Numbered from the stretch's first letter, positions 35,850 through 45,584 are shown. The stretch: DNA of 64,000 nucleotides from Fibrobacteraceae bacterium (GCA_017631885.1 JAGBSH010000029.1:22704-86703), one strand, 5' to 3'. Numbers and translations: made by a program. The notes: a model not told the origin generated them from the letters alone.

Positions 35850-38800
35850 ATGTTAAAAACGGGATTGTATGAACAAGTCATAAACGAAGCCCTATCCAAG
35901 GAAATGGATACATCCAAACAACTTTATGATTGCAGAGAAATTGACAAAACAGAATCTCCTCAAATATTATCAAAATACCTTTCCGAAATCATAGAAAAAG
36001 GGTTATCCCATTTTCCTAAAGACGATACAGAAAAACGCCTTGAGCTCACCAACAAGATTGTTTCTGTAATCACGGAAGCAACCGATGACAAAGATTTCAA
36101 CAACTTGCGAGTTAATCAAAAGCCCGAACAACTTTTTGCCGTCGCAAACATACTAAATAATGCAGGAGCAATAAAGCAACAGCTTTCAATGCCACGGCCA
36201 GAGACATCTCTAGTTTCTAGTTCCCTTTTTACGGGCGCAGGGCATGAGCCGCAAATGATGACAGAAATCAAGAAGGAAATCGCATCAGCGGACAAAATTG
36301 ATTTTTTAGTATCCTTTATTAAGTGGAGTGGACTCGTTCTAATTTATGATGAACTGAAAAAATTCACAGAAATGGGCGGAAAACTGCGCGTTATAACAAC
36401 TTCATATATGGGCGCAACAGATTTAAAAGCCATCATAGAACTAAACAAGTTGCCAAACACAGAAATAAAAATATCCTACGACACGGAACGCACCAGACTT
36501 CATGCGAAATCATACATTTTTTATCGCAATACCGGATTTTCAACCGCTTACGTTGGATCTTCTAACATATCCAACGCCGCAATGACTAGTGGACTAGAAT
36601 GGAATTTAAAAATTACTGCACATGACCAGCCGCATACTATCAGAAAAATCAATGCAACTTTTGAAAACTATTGGAGTAGCACAGATTTTTCATTATACAC
36701 AGAAGAAGATGAAAATCGTTTGTTAGAGGCACTAAAGGCCGAAAAACATATCTCCAATCTAGAAGGCGACTACAGCTTTGATATACGGCCTTTTTCCTAC
36801 CAGCAGGAAATTCTTGACAAACTTTCTGCAGAACGCCAAATAAGAAACCATTTCAAAAATCTTGTTGTTGCCGCAACGGGTACTGGGAAAACTGTCATAT
36901 CGGCTTTTGACTACAAACGCTTTAAACAAGAAAATAGCCACACTAGGTTATTGTTTGTCGCTCATAGAAAAGAAATCCTTAAACAAAGCATTAAGTGTTT
37001 TCGGGGAGTTCTCCATGACGCAAATTTTGGAGAACTGTTTTTTGGAGGTACAACGCCCAATAGCCTAGATAATTTATTCATATCCATCGAAACATTTAAT
37101 TCGCAAGAACTGGACAAAAAAACATCTTCAGATTTTTACGATTTCATCATTATTGATGAATTTCATCATGCCGCAGCGCCAACATACCAAAGACTTTTAG
37201 AATACTACAAACCTAAAATTCTGCTAGGACTGACAGCTACACCCGAACGGATGGACGGTAAAAACGTTCTGTCCTATTTTGATAATCGAATTGCTGCTGA
37301 GATTCGTCTTCCAGAAGCGATTGACCGAAAACTGCTATGCCCATTTCATTATTTCGGTATTACCGATGAAGTTGATTTACAAAGTGTAAAATGGTCACGT
37401 GGAGGGTACGACAAAACAGTTCTTTCTAATGTTTATACTGGAAACGATCTACGTGTAATCCTAATTTTGGAACAATTAAAAAAGTACATCGCAGATATGG
37501 AAAAAGTCAAGGGTCTTGGCTTCTGTGTTTCGAAAGAACACGCCGAATACATGGCCCAAAGGTTCAACAAATCAAACATTCCCTCAATCGCATTAACTGC
37601 AGACAGCGACAAAAACGAACGTGATTCTGCGCAAGCAAAGATTGCTGCGGGAGATTTAAAATTTATCTTCACTGTCGATCTTTACAATGAAGGGGTTGAT
37701 ATTCCTTCTATAAACACCGTCATGTTCCTGAGACCTACAGAAAGCTTGACAATCTTTTTACAACAACTTGGACGAGGTTTACGACTTTGTGACGGCAAAG
37801 ATTGTCTGACGGTTTTAGATTTCATTGGGCAAGCACACACTAAGTATAACTTTGAATCAAAATTTGCAGCACTTTTAGGCAATACCAAGCGCAAAGTTAT
37901 AGACGAAATCAAAAGCGGATTCCTAGCACTTCCAAAAGGGTGTTATATTCAGCTTGAAGAAAAGGCGGAACGGTATATTCTTGACAACATCCGCCAGGCT
38001 GTAGGAACAAAAAAAGCAATCATATCAAAGATCGCATCCTTCAGCGAAGAAACGGGGAAATGTCCATCCATTTCCGAATTTCTCGATTATTTCAATCTAG
38101 AACTTGATTCTATCTATTCAAGTGGCAGAAGTTTTACAAGATTATGCGTTGAAGCCAAGGCTAAAGAAAATTTTTCAGAAGAAATAGAAGATGTTATAAC
38201 AAAAGCCCTACCTCGCCTTTCTTTTATGGATTCTCATCGATTCATAGAGTTTATCATTGATTATCTACCCAAGATAAATGATTATACCATCAATGATTTT
38301 AGTGAAATGCAACAAAAAATGTGGCAAATGCTACAATTTACTATTTGGCAAAAGCCATATGAAGAATGTGGATTCAATAACCTTCTAGAAGGATTCCGTA
38401 AAATTGCAAATGCTCCCACAATGATGAATGAAATTATTGATTTACTGATGTACAAATATGAAAAAATTGATTTTATCGATGAACCTGTTCCTGTAAATTT
38501 TGAATGTCCACTTGATTTACATTGTAGTTACACAAGGGACCAAATTCTAGTAGCTCTCGGCTTTATGAAACCGAATTCTTTACGTGAAGGAGTGAAATAT
38601 TTTGAAGACAAAAAGATTGACGTATTTTTTGTAACATTGAATAAATCTGATAAGGATTATTCTCCGACAACGATGTACAACGATTACGCCATCAATGACG
38701 AATTATTTCATTGGCAGAGTCAAAGCACAACGTCCGCTCAAAGCAAAACCGGTAATCGATATGCAAATCATATTCAAATGGGATCAAATGTGATGTTATT

Positions 38801-38966
38801 TGTTCGTGAATACAAAAAAACAAAATTAGGGACTGCGCCCTATACATTTTTAGGATTGGTGGATTATGTCAGTTCAGAAGGTTCAAAACCGATGAATATA
38901 ATTTGGAAACTAAAAAAGCCAATTCCAGCAAAATATCTAAAAACAAGCTTAGTAATCGCTGGATAA
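35850..38966 (+). CDS. DEAD/DEAH helicase with PLD nuclease-like domain and DUF3427 C-terminus
   Basis: A 1038-aa predicted defence enzyme. Order: helical N-terminus; phospholipase-D-like domain with H218-x-K220 (RLHAKSYIFYR) and GSSN at 236-239; superfamily 2 helicase with Walker A AATGTGKT (about 342-348), DEFH box (436-439), GLTATPERMDG (motif III) and QQLGRGLRL (motif VI); then a roughly 350-residue DUF3427-type C-terminus. Only one HxK is visible, so the PLD unit would have to dimerise to cut. Such PLD-helicases are common in defence islands, acting on foreign DNA. It is translated with the XRE regulator upstream (GAGGGG before ATG). Confidence 0.88.
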   Translation: MLKTGLYEQVINEALSKEMDTSKQLYDCREIDKTESPQILSKYLSEIIEKGLSHFPKDDTEKRLELTNKIVSVITEATDDKDFNNLRVNQKPEQLFAVANILNNAGAIKQQLSMPRPETSLVSSSLFTGAGHEPQMMTEIKKEIASADKIDFLVSFIKWSGLVLIYDELKKFTEMGGKLRVITTSYMGATDLKAIIELNKLPNTEIKISYDTERTRLHAKSYIFYRNTGFSTAYVGSSNISNAAMTSGLEWNLKITAHDQPHTIRKINATFENYWSSTDFSLYTEEDENRLLEALKAEKHISNLEGDYSFDIRPFSYQQEILDKLSAERQIRNHFKNLVVAATGTGKTVISAFDYKRFKQENSHTRLLFVAHRKEILKQSIKCFRGVLHDANFGELFFGGTTPNSLDNLFISIETFNSQELDKKTSSDFYDFIIIDEFHHAAAPTYQRLLEYYKPKILLGLTATPERMDGKNVLSYFDNRIAAEIRLPEAIDRKLLCPFHYFGITDEVDLQSVKWSRGGYDKTVLSNVYTGNDLRVILILEQLKKYIADMEKVKGLGFCVSKEHAEYMAQRFNKSNIPSIALTADSDKNERDSAQAKIAAGDLKFIFTVDLYNEGVDIPSINTVMFLRPTESLTIFLQQLGRGLRLCDGKDCLTVLDFIGQAHTKYNFESKFAALLGNTKRKVIDEIKSGFLALPKGCYIQLEEKAERYILDNIRQAVGTKKAIISKIASFSEETGKCPSISEFLDYFNLELDSIYSSGRSFTRLCVEAKAKENFSEEIEDVITKALPRLSFMDSHRFIEFIIDYLPKINDYTINDFSEMQQKMWQMLQFTIWQKPYEECGFNNLLEGFRKIANAPTMMNEIIDLLMYKYEKIDFIDEPVPVNFECPLDLHCSYTRDQILVALGFMKPNSLREGVKYFEDKKIDVFFVTLNKSDKDYSPTTMYNDYAINDELFHWQSQSTTSAQSKTGNRYANHIQMGSNVMLFVREYKKTKLGTAPYTFLGLVDYVSSEGSKPMNIIWKLKKPIPAKYLKTSLVIAG

Positions 38967-39021
38967 TTTTTAACAATCTTTTAAGTCTTTCTATAAATAA
39001 TTTATTGTCTTAATTAAAACA

Positions 39022-39038
39022 TGCACTATATAGCGTGG
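39022..39038. promoter_or_regulatory. Putative XRE operator, copy 2
   Basis: Exact second copy of TGCACTATATAGCGTGG, in the same orientation, 77 bp upstream of the SRA-like gene. Two exact 17-mers, each before a gene of the same locus, suggest a shared regulator. Confidence 0.6.
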
Positions 39039-39114
39039 ATCAAAAACAACATAAAGTATACCTTTACAAAGACAACTGCAAATGTGGTACAACGATCTTT
39101 GAAAAAGGGATAAA

Positions 39115-39558
39115 ATGTTTTTTGAAGAAGGTGATTGGATTGATAAAAATACTATCAAAAAAGTTTTCAATCTAAAGGGATACGCAAGAGGCATAAATGC
39201 ATCTAAAGCACAAAACATTATTGTATGTATTTCTGCAGAAAATGGTCCAAGTAACCCTTATATTGACAAGTGGTATCATAATGACGAGTATGATGGTATT
39301 CTTTATACAGGTGAAGGACAACAAGGGGATCAGAAACTTACAAGAGGAAACGAAAAACTAGCTGCTAAAGGGAAAGCTCATTTTTTTCGGAAAGTAAAAC
39401 AAAAATATTTATACTGTGGGGAATTTCTTCTAAAAGAATATAAAAAAACAACGGAAAACGATATTCGTGGGTTACCAAGAATTGTTTTTAAATTTAATAT
39501 GAAATATAGCGGTAACCATTACTCAGAAAAACTGAGAAAAGAAATGAATGAATTATAA
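39115..39558 (+). CDS. SRA/YDG-like domain protein (possible modified-base reader), perhaps C-terminally truncated
   Basis: A 147-aa protein. NDEYDGILYTGEGQQGDQKL, followed by TRGNEKLAAKGKAHFFRKVK, resembles the core of SRA/YDG domains, which flip and bind modified cytosine in modification-dependent restriction enzymes. AAAGGG precedes the ATG. Translation past the TAA (39556-39558) stays coding-like for about 25 codons (IEQILNKLSEKELTDLINKI) and then stops making sense near 39625. The natural protein may therefore have been longer, perhaps with a nuclease domain, and lost its 3' end. A role as specificity factor for the upstream PLD-helicase is inference. Confidence 0.68.
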   Translation: MFFEEGDWIDKNTIKKVFNLKGYARGINASKAQNIIVCISAENGPSNPYIDKWYHNDEYDGILYTGEGQQGDQKLTRGNEKLAAKGKAHFFRKVKQKYLYCGEFLLKEYKKTTENDIRGLPRIVFKFNMKYSGNHYSEKLRKEMNEL

Positions 39559-39625
39559 ATAGAACAAATATTAAATAAATTATCAGAAAAAGAATTAACT
39601 GATTTAATAAACAAAATAAGAAAAA

Positions 39626-39946
39626 CTACCCATCCTCCACCAACACCATAACATCATTCTCCTCAAACACTTCCCCAAACGCTTGCTCATAACAATTTTG
39701 CAATGCCATTTTCAAATCGCAATTTTCTCTAAACAAGACCATTCCACTATCCAAACACTCCATGTCCAGTTCGCCATCAATATCAATGCATTCCGGCTTA
39801 AATGTTGACCAGAGACAATAATCAACGTATCCTTCCCGGATGTCTTCTTTAAGAAGGTTGTCACCTGTGCCGGCCTGGATTTTCAGGAAGGCGTTTTTGC
39901 TCTTGATCCACGCGAGTATCGCACCGCTGAACGTGTCTTTTCCCAT
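39626..39946 (-). CDS. Unidentified 106-aa acidic protein
   Basis: Start chosen at ATG 39946 with GGAGACC 5 bp upstream. The product (MGKDTFSGAILAWIKSKNAF...) is small and strongly acidic toward the C-terminus (EVFEENDVMVLVEDG), with no signal or membrane segment. The family is not recognised. Its 3' end abuts the decayed tail of the SRA-like gene. It is somewhat richer in G+C than its neighbours. Small acidic proteins near defence genes are sometimes anti-restriction or immunity factors, but nothing here shows that. The 39947-40172 gap holds only short weak frames. Confidence 0.55.
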   Translation of the reverse strand: MGKDTFSGAILAWIKSKNAFLKIQAGTGDNLLKEDIREGYVDYCLWSTFKPECIDIDGELDMECLDSGMVLFRENCDLKMALQNCYEQAFGEVFEENDVMVLVEDG

Positions 39947-40172
39947 AAGGTCTCCGAAGAATTTTGAAAATAATATCGTTATACACATAAATGTATTTAT
40001 AACGAGCTTTGTATTTAGCAATACAAGCCGAGGTATCTCCACCTTTTTTGTGAGTTTCACGAATGCCAGCAAGCATAGCTGCTTATCAAACGCACAACCA
40101 ATATAAATTTGTTTTTCACAAAAACAACCTAGAGAATTTCCCTATTTAGATTTTGCTATTTTCTAGTTGCTT

Positions 40173-40556
40173 ATGAAAAGGATTGAAGTAGTTGCAGGCA
40201 TTATCAAAAGTGGCGAAAAGATTTTTGCGACAGAGCGCGGTTATGGCGAATTCAAAGGGTTCTGGGAATTTCCTGGCGGTAAAATAGAAGCTAACGAAAC
40301 TCGCGAACAAGCACTTGTTCGCGAATTAAAAGAAGAACTGGCTGTTGAAATAAAAGTTGAAAATTTTCTCTGCACCATAAACTACGATTACCCCTCTTTT
40401 CATTTAACAATGCATTGCTTTTATTGCTCTATCGTTAAAGGCGAATTAACTTTATTAGAACACCAATCAGCTAAATGGTTAAAAGTAAACGAATTAGATT
40501 CTGTTAAATGGTTACCTGCCGATATTGAAGTGATTGAAATTTTAAAAACACATTAA
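40173..40556 (+). CDS. MutT/Nudix hydrolase (8-oxo-dGTP diphosphatase type)
   Basis: A 127-aa Nudix protein. The full Nudix box GX5EX7REUXEEXGU is readable with one change: GGKIEANETREQALVRELKEEL. The N-terminus RIEVVAGIIKSGEKIFATERG and FKGFWEFPGGK match MutT, which hydrolyses 8-oxo-dGTP to protect replication. Start is ATG 40173; an in-frame TTG lies two codons upstream. The ribosome-binding site is weak. Confidence 0.88.
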   Translation: MKRIEVVAGIIKSGEKIFATERGYGEFKGFWEFPGGKIEANETREQALVRELKEELAVEIKVENFLCTINYDYPSFHLTMHCFYCSIVKGELTLLEHQSAKWLKVNELDSVKWLPADIEVIEILKTH

Positions 40557-40562
40557 CTTTTA

Positions 40563-40847
40563 CTAGAATTTTCCAAGGCTAAAGCCTGCATAAAAACCAG
40601 GCCACCACCTTGCTTTATGTTTTGCATTTCCAAAATCATCGTGATAATTTCCTAATGGTTTAAGTAGCAACTTATCTAAATACCCTAAAGAGGTAAAGTT
40701 CAGCGTTGCGCCTACAGAAAGGCCGATTCCTTTACACAATTGATATACATAGCCTAAGCGCCCACGATGGTGAAACCCTGCTTCTGAAGTGTTGTGTTCA
40801 CTATATTTTCTGTTTACTTGTAAGAATGTGTATTCTATATTAAACAC
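40563..40847 (-). pseudogene. Truncated outer-membrane beta-barrel protein (C-terminal fragment)
   Basis: About 95 residues ending GFYAGFSLGKF. The alternating hydrophobic pattern and terminal Phe are typical of the last strands of an outer-membrane beta barrel. There is no signal peptide; the only start is a GTG. In-frame coding-like residues continue upstream to a stop at about 40868. I infer a 5'-truncated gene. Between it and the next gene, 40880-40898 holds a near-perfect palindrome AATATCCATTATGGATATT. Confidence 0.5.
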
Positions 40848-40996
40848 CCAAAGAGGTAAAAAGTGTTACTTTAAAAAAAATATCCATTATGGATATTTTG
40901 AGTTTACCAAAATATTACAATTAATTTCAGTACCATTTCATAAAAAAGCTGTCTAAAAATATAAATTCCATATAACTTTTTTTTGGGAGTTTTCGC

Positions 40997-42346
40997 ATGG
41001 GAAAAAAAATCTTTCATTCTGCTGTTATTTCTTCAGCAATTATTGCTCTTGCTTCTAGCATGAGTTTTGCCCAAACCGCAGAAATCGCCGATTGGGCTGG
41101 TTTCCGTAAAGCTGCAACCTCTTTTACTTTTGATGATGGTGCTCCAAGTCATGTAAGTGACGGTGCGCCGACATTTGATAAATATGGTTATAAAGCTACT
41201 TTCCATTTGGTCACAAATTGGAACCCTAACTGGAGCGGGTTTCAGACTTTGGCAAATAATGGTCATGAAATTGCAAGCCATAGTTCTTCTCACCCAACAA
41301 ATATGAGTGGTGAAGAAGCTTCTTCAAAACAAGCTATTGAAAGACAAATCACACAAAATTATGGTTGCCTTACAGTTGCTTACCCAAACTGTAATGTCCC
41401 TAACGAAAGCAGTGTTTTACAAAATTACATTGCTGGCCGTATTTGTAATGGCTCTTGGCAAGGTATTTCTGACAACATGGGAAAAAATGGCCCTAGCAAC
41501 TGGGCTAAAGTTCCGGCAATCATGACTGGTGACCAAGGGAGTATTAATTCTACAAATTCCTTTACCGGTGAAATGCAAAAAGTCATCCAAAGTGGTGGCT
41601 GGGTAATGTTTTTAACTCACGGGTTCTCCGGCAAAAACAATGGCTCTGCTACTTATTCTCCAACAGATCTTAGTGCCATTGAAGGCGCTCTCCAATGGGC
41701 AAAACAAAATGATAAAGACATTTGGGTAGCTCCGTTCCGTAATGTGGCTATGTATATCAAAGAACGTAATGCGGCTAAAATTGAGCCTCAAGATGGCGGA
41801 GATGCAAACACAATGTCTTTTAAACTTTCTCATAACATCGCAGACAATGTTTCAAAATACGATTACCCACTTTCTATCCGCGTTCAAACAAATTGGACAA
41901 ATGTCAAAGTTTCTCAAAACAATGCCGATATTGAATCCAAAGTAGAAAATGGTTATGTTTATTTTGACGCGGTTCCAAACGCAGGCACTATCGTTGTAAA
42001 AAACGCAGACGCTACTACTGAACCTCCTGTAGATACACCACCTACCTGTGACGCTCTTACATTAGACTGTTACAGCGCTGAAGAACTTTGCTCTATGGGC
42101 GTTGCAGAACATTGTGCAAATCCTATTGCACAAATTCCAAACAATGCTCCTTTAGCCGTTTATAAATCTTCAGACAATTACATTGTCGTTTCTGGTGCTC
42201 AAGGTAAAGCAATTGCTGTATTCAACAACCTTGGTCAAATCGTTCGTACAACTCGCGGCCTTGGTTTTGAACAAAAAGTTTATGCCGGCGCAAAAGGGGC
42301 TTATATTGTAAAAGTCGGGAACAAAACATTCAATATTCGTCTCTAA
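40997..42346 (+). CDS. Secreted polysaccharide deacetylase (CE4/NodB-like) with type IX-like sorting domain
   Basis: Signal peptide ending SMSFAQ, then a NodB-type deacetylase domain. Motif 1 is SFTFDDG (Asp46/Asp47) and motif 2 is HEIASHSSSHP (metal His95 and His99). FLTHGFSG near residue 210 supplies the later His motif. A beta-sandwich follows (about 270-345), then a Cys-rich stretch (TCDALTLDCYSAEELCSMG) and a terminal beta domain (IAVFNNLGQIVRTTRG ... GAYIVKVGNKTFNIRL) resembling a T9SS sorting tail. Probable substrates are acetylated xylan or chitin-like glycans. GGGAG precedes the ATG. Confidence 0.87.
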   Translation: MGKKIFHSAVISSAIIALASSMSFAQTAEIADWAGFRKAATSFTFDDGAPSHVSDGAPTFDKYGYKATFHLVTNWNPNWSGFQTLANNGHEIASHSSSHPTNMSGEEASSKQAIERQITQNYGCLTVAYPNCNVPNESSVLQNYIAGRICNGSWQGISDNMGKNGPSNWAKVPAIMTGDQGSINSTNSFTGEMQKVIQSGGWVMFLTHGFSGKNNGSATYSPTDLSAIEGALQWAKQNDKDIWVAPFRNVAMYIKERNAAKIEPQDGGDANTMSFKLSHNIADNVSKYDYPLSIRVQTNWTNVKVSQNNADIESKVENGYVYFDAVPNAGTIVVKNADATTEPPVDTPPTCDALTLDCYSAEELCSMGVAEHCANPIAQIPNNAPLAVYKSSDNYIVVSGAQGKAIAVFNNLGQIVRTTRGLGFEQKVYAGAKGAYIVKVGNKTFNIRL

Positions 42347-42360
42347 TTTTTTCTCTGTAA

Positions 42361-42397
42361 AAAAAAACTACCTACTTGCCGTAGGTAGTTTTTTTAT
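42361..42397. terminator. Bidirectional rho-independent terminator
   Basis: Perfect stem AACTACCTAC / GTAGGTAGTT with a TTGCC loop, A run before and T run after. It separates the convergent CE4 and cstA genes. Confidence 0.92.
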
Positions 42398-42408
42398 TTG
42401 TTTCTCAT

Positions 42409-43902
42409 TTATTCGTCAGCAGAAAAAGATTTATCTCTACTCAAATTTTTCCCGCGTTTTACAAGAGCTAAAATTAAAACAAGTGCAAAAACGGCCGCCA
42501 AAGCTAATGCAACAAAATAAGGTAAACCAAACCCAACAGGAGCACCTTTTAAATTTTCTGGAGACACCCACAAAATATAAGCCAAAACAATAAAAGTCAT
42601 AAAATATGTTGGGAAAAGAGCTATCCAGAAATTTTTCTTTTTACTTATCAAATAAACAGTTGTCACACATAAACTGCAAACCGCCATTACCTGGTTAGAC
42701 CAACTAAAATAATTCCACAAAATATTAAATCCATTCGGGTTCAAGTTGCTCCAAAGAATCAAAACAAAACACAATGCAAAAATAGGCAAAGTTAAAAGCA
42801 AACGATTTTTTGCTTTTGATTGGTCAAAACGGAACAATTCAGAAATAGTCAACCTTAAACTACGTAAAGAAGTATCACCACTTGTAATCGCCAAAACAAC
42901 AACTCCAATTATAACCATCCAAGAAACAAATTTTAGCGGAATAACAGTAGAAACAAGCTCATTCAAAACGCCAACTCCTGAAACGCCCGAAAGTAATGCA
43001 GGGTTTTGTTGGTAAATAAACATTCCACCAGCAGCCCAAATCATTCCAATCAAACCTTCAAGAATCATCATACCATAAAAAGTCTGTCGCCCTGTTCTTT
43101 CTGTTTTTTCTGTTCTTGCAACAATAGGGCTTTGCGTGCTATGAAACCCACTAATAATCCCACAAGCAATCGTTACAAATAACATTGGAATTATCGGCTG
43201 GCCTTCTGGGTGTTTATGAAATTCAGAAGCCATATTCAAAAGATTAATTTCTTCTAAAAGGAAAAATTTCGGTAGAAGAGCTATAAAAATGGCAACAGAA
43301 GCAAATATCAACATCCCGCCAAAAATCGGATAAATTTTTCCAATCACTTTATCAATCGGGAAAAATGTGCTGATAAAGTAATAAAGAAAAATCACTCCAA
43401 CCATTGCCCAGAAAAATGTCTTTGAAGATAAATCGCCCACAACAACAGGCATGTTCAAAAGGCTTGCCGGCGTATTGGTAAATACAGCTCCAACAAATAA
43501 TAAAGCTATTGCAATAAACAACATAACAATTTTAGAAGGCACATTTCCTAAAAATTTTTCTGCAAGCGCCGGGACATTTTTTCCATTATTTCGCATGCTT
43601 ATCATTCCAGAAAAATAATCGTGTAAAGCGCCACCTAAAACGTTTCCTATTGGGAGTGCTAAGAAAACAATCGGACCAAATTTAATCCCTAAAATAACAC
43701 CAATGACAGGGCCAATACCAGCAATGTTCAACAATTGAATTAACATGTTTTTCCAATGTGGCAAAACAAGCCTGTCAACACCATCAGGATTTTTTATCGC
43801 AGGCACTTCTCTGTCATCTGGAGCGAAAACTCGCTCAACAAAACGACCATAAAAGAAATAACCTAAAACTAAAATAAGAATTCCTATGAAAAATGTTAGC
43901 AT
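42409..43902 (-). CDS. cstA: CstA-family pyruvate/peptide transporter
   Basis: A 497-aa membrane protein with about 13 helices, the short form of the carbon starvation protein A family. The N-terminal helix GYFFYGRFVERVFAPDDREVP and the conserved HWKNMLIQLLNIAGIGPVIG, GNVLGGALHDYFSGMISMRNNG and CGIISGFHSTQSP motifs are intact. Members import pyruvate or peptides during carbon limitation. It precedes nfo's stop by 24 bp on the same strand (nfo is upstream in transcription). Confidence 0.92.
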   Translation of the reverse strand: MLTFFIGILILVLGYFFYGRFVERVFAPDDREVPAIKNPDGVDRLVLPHWKNMLIQLLNIAGIGPVIGVILGIKFGPIVFLALPIGNVLGGALHDYFSGMISMRNNGKNVPALAEKFLGNVPSKIVMLFIAIALLFVGAVFTNTPASLLNMPVVVGDLSSKTFFWAMVGVIFLYYFISTFFPIDKVIGKIYPIFGGMLIFASVAIFIALLPKFFLLEEINLLNMASEFHKHPEGQPIIPMLFVTIACGIISGFHSTQSPIVARTEKTERTGRQTFYGMMILEGLIGMIWAAGGMFIYQQNPALLSGVSGVGVLNELVSTVIPLKFVSWMVIIGVVVLAITSGDTSLRSLRLTISELFRFDQSKAKNRLLLTLPIFALCFVLILWSNLNPNGFNILWNYFSWSNQVMAVCSLCVTTVYLISKKKNFWIALFPTYFMTFIVLAYILWVSPENLKGAPVGFGLPYFVALALAAVFALVLILALVKRGKNLSRDKSFSADE

Positions 43903-43926
43903 GATTTTCTCTGTATTTTAAGTGAT

Positions 43927-44763
43927 TTATTTTTCGTTAAAATGTTTTCGCAAAAGTTTTATTTCTTCTGCATAACCAGGGAGTTCATTTGGTGTTTCTA
44001 AATAAAATGGCAAATGTGAAAGTTGTGGGTGGTTGATTACATTCACCAAAGCAGAAAGGCCAATAAAACCGCCTCCAATTACTTCGTGTCTATCTTTATG
44101 ACTGCCTAGCGGATTTTTAGAATCATTCAAGTGTATTGCTTTTAAGCGCGAAAGCCCTATCACTTTATCAAATTCTTCAAGAACAGAATCCAAAGCATTT
44201 ACAATATCATAACCTGCGTCATGAACATGACAAGTATCAAGACACACACCTAATTTTTCGTTTAATTCCACACGTTTTATAATTTCAGCAAGTTCTTCAA
44301 AGTTTCTACCTACTTCAGAACCTTTTCCAGCCATAGTTTCTAAAAGAACTAATGTCTTTTGCTCTTTTGAAAGAATTCCATTCAAAGCATCAACAATAAA
44401 AGTAATGCCTGTTTCTACGCCTTGTTTAACATGGCTTCCTGGGTGAAAATTAAGCATACCTTGTTCAATATATTCCATCCTTGCAAGGTCTTCAGCAAAA
44501 ATTCTTTTTGCAAATTCACGAATTCCAGAATCAGCAGAACAAAGATTTAATGTGTAAGGCGCGTGTGCTAAAACTCTTGCAAAATTATTTTCTTTTAAAA
44601 GTTTATTCAAAGCTTCTGCATCAGCAATATTCATTGGTTTAACATCACCACCTCTTGGGTTTCGCGTAAAAAACTGAAATGTATTTGCGCTAATGGATAA
44701 AGCTTCTTTACCCATAGCTTCATAACCGCGAACAGACGACAAATGGCAACCAATATTAAGCAC
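43927..44763 (-). CDS. nfo: Endonuclease IV
   Basis: AP endonuclease of base-excision repair, cutting 5' to abasic sites. A 278-aa TIM barrel with the zinc ligands all visible: [39 protein letters not shown] and [22 protein letters not shown]. The start [10 protein letters not shown] matches the family. Transcribed toward cstA. Confidence 0.96.
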   Translation of the reverse strand: MLNIGCHLSSVRGYEAMGKEALSISANTFQFFTRNPRGGDVKPMNIADAEALNKLLKENNFARVLAHAPYTLNLCSADSGIREFAKRIFAEDLARMEYIEQGMLNFHPGSHVKQGVETGITFIVDALNGILSKEQKTLVLLETMAGKGSEVGRNFEELAEIIKRVELNEKLGVCLDTCHVHDAGYDIVNALDSVLEEFDKVIGLSRLKAIHLNDSKNPLGSHKDRHEVIGGGFIGLSALVNVINHPQLSHLPFYLETPNELPGYAEEIKLLRKHFNEK

Positions 44764-44825
44764 AATTCCTCACCAAATTTTCTAAAATAAATTAGTAAAA
44801 GAAAAAGATTGATAAATTTGACAAT

Positions 44826-45044
44826 ATGAAAGACAATTCAAAAACACCGCCTATTCCAAAATCAGAAAAAGGTTTCTGGTGGCTAAGCAATGGCTTTGAT
44901 GTTTCCGGGCCATTTTTACCAAGTGCTTTAGCTGAACAAATCAGACAAAACAATCTTACCGAAGAAACTCTTGTTTATAGACCAGGATACTCTACTTGGA
45001 AAAAAGCAAAAGACGCCAGAGAACTTGACGCCTTATGGTTTTAA
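44826..45044 (+). CDS. Small GYF_2-domain protein
   Basis: A 72-aa protein that is essentially one GYF_2-like domain: FWWLSNGFDVSGPFLPSALA, then LTEETLVYRPGYSTWKKAKD. These small domains bind partners or membranes in larger proteins; a stand-alone copy has no clear role. No strong ribosome-binding site. Flanked by the nfo start and a convergent lipoprotein gene. Confidence 0.7.
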   Translation: MKDNSKTPPIPKSEKGFWWLSNGFDVSGPFLPSALAEQIRQNNLTEETLVYRPGYSTWKKAKDARELDALWF

Positions 45045-45062
45045 ATATTTATTGTTAAATGA

Positions 45063-45551
45063 TTAAAATAATTTCGTAATGTCTTTCCATTGTCCTGCTT
45101 CTCCATGCATCAAATAAGCAGAACTACCTTCAATACTTTGAATCATGGCTTTTAGTTTTTCAATGGTAGAAGCTTCATCAAAGCCAATTTGATTTTTCAC
45201 AGAAGCATCAATGACAATTCCAAAATTCACTGGTGTCTGAACACACAAACGCAAAAATTCAACAAAGTTTTCTTGAGAAACAATGGTTCTTGTCGGGGTA
45301 ACATGTTCTACATTTTCTGGGTCACGAACAGTTACTTGCATTGGAAATAATTTAGGCGCTCCAGCTTGTGCCGCATTCAGATAAAAAGTTTTTCCCACCA
45401 TCATACTAAGTGTTTCCCCCATTTCACGGACTTCAATAATTACATCACTTTGGTCTGAAACGCCTTCAGCAGTAATCTTTGGAGCAGAAGAACACCCTAT
45501 AAAAGCAAAAACTCCTGCTAAAAACAAAAGACTTAAAACCAACTTTTTCAT
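45063..45551 (-). CDS. Small lipoprotein of unknown function
   Basis: A 162-aa predicted lipoprotein: signal MKKLVLSLLFLAGVFAFIGC with the lipid Cys at residue 20 and SSAPK after it. The mature part is a single small domain, mixed alpha/beta, with no motif I know. GGAG precedes the ATG. It lies 33 bp downstream of the arylamine N-acetyltransferase-like gene on the same strand, perhaps an operon. Confidence 0.75.
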   Translation of the reverse strand: MKKLVLSLLFLAGVFAFIGCSSAPKITAEGVSDQSDVIIEVREMGETLSMMVGKTFYLNAAQAGAPKLFPMQVTVRDPENVEHVTPTRTIVSQENFVEFLRLCVQTPVNFGIVIDASVKNQIGFDEASTIEKLKAMIQSIEGSSAYLMHGEAGQWKDITKLF

Positions 45552-45584
45552 AGAAACTCCTTCAAAAATTTCAACTGTTTAAAT

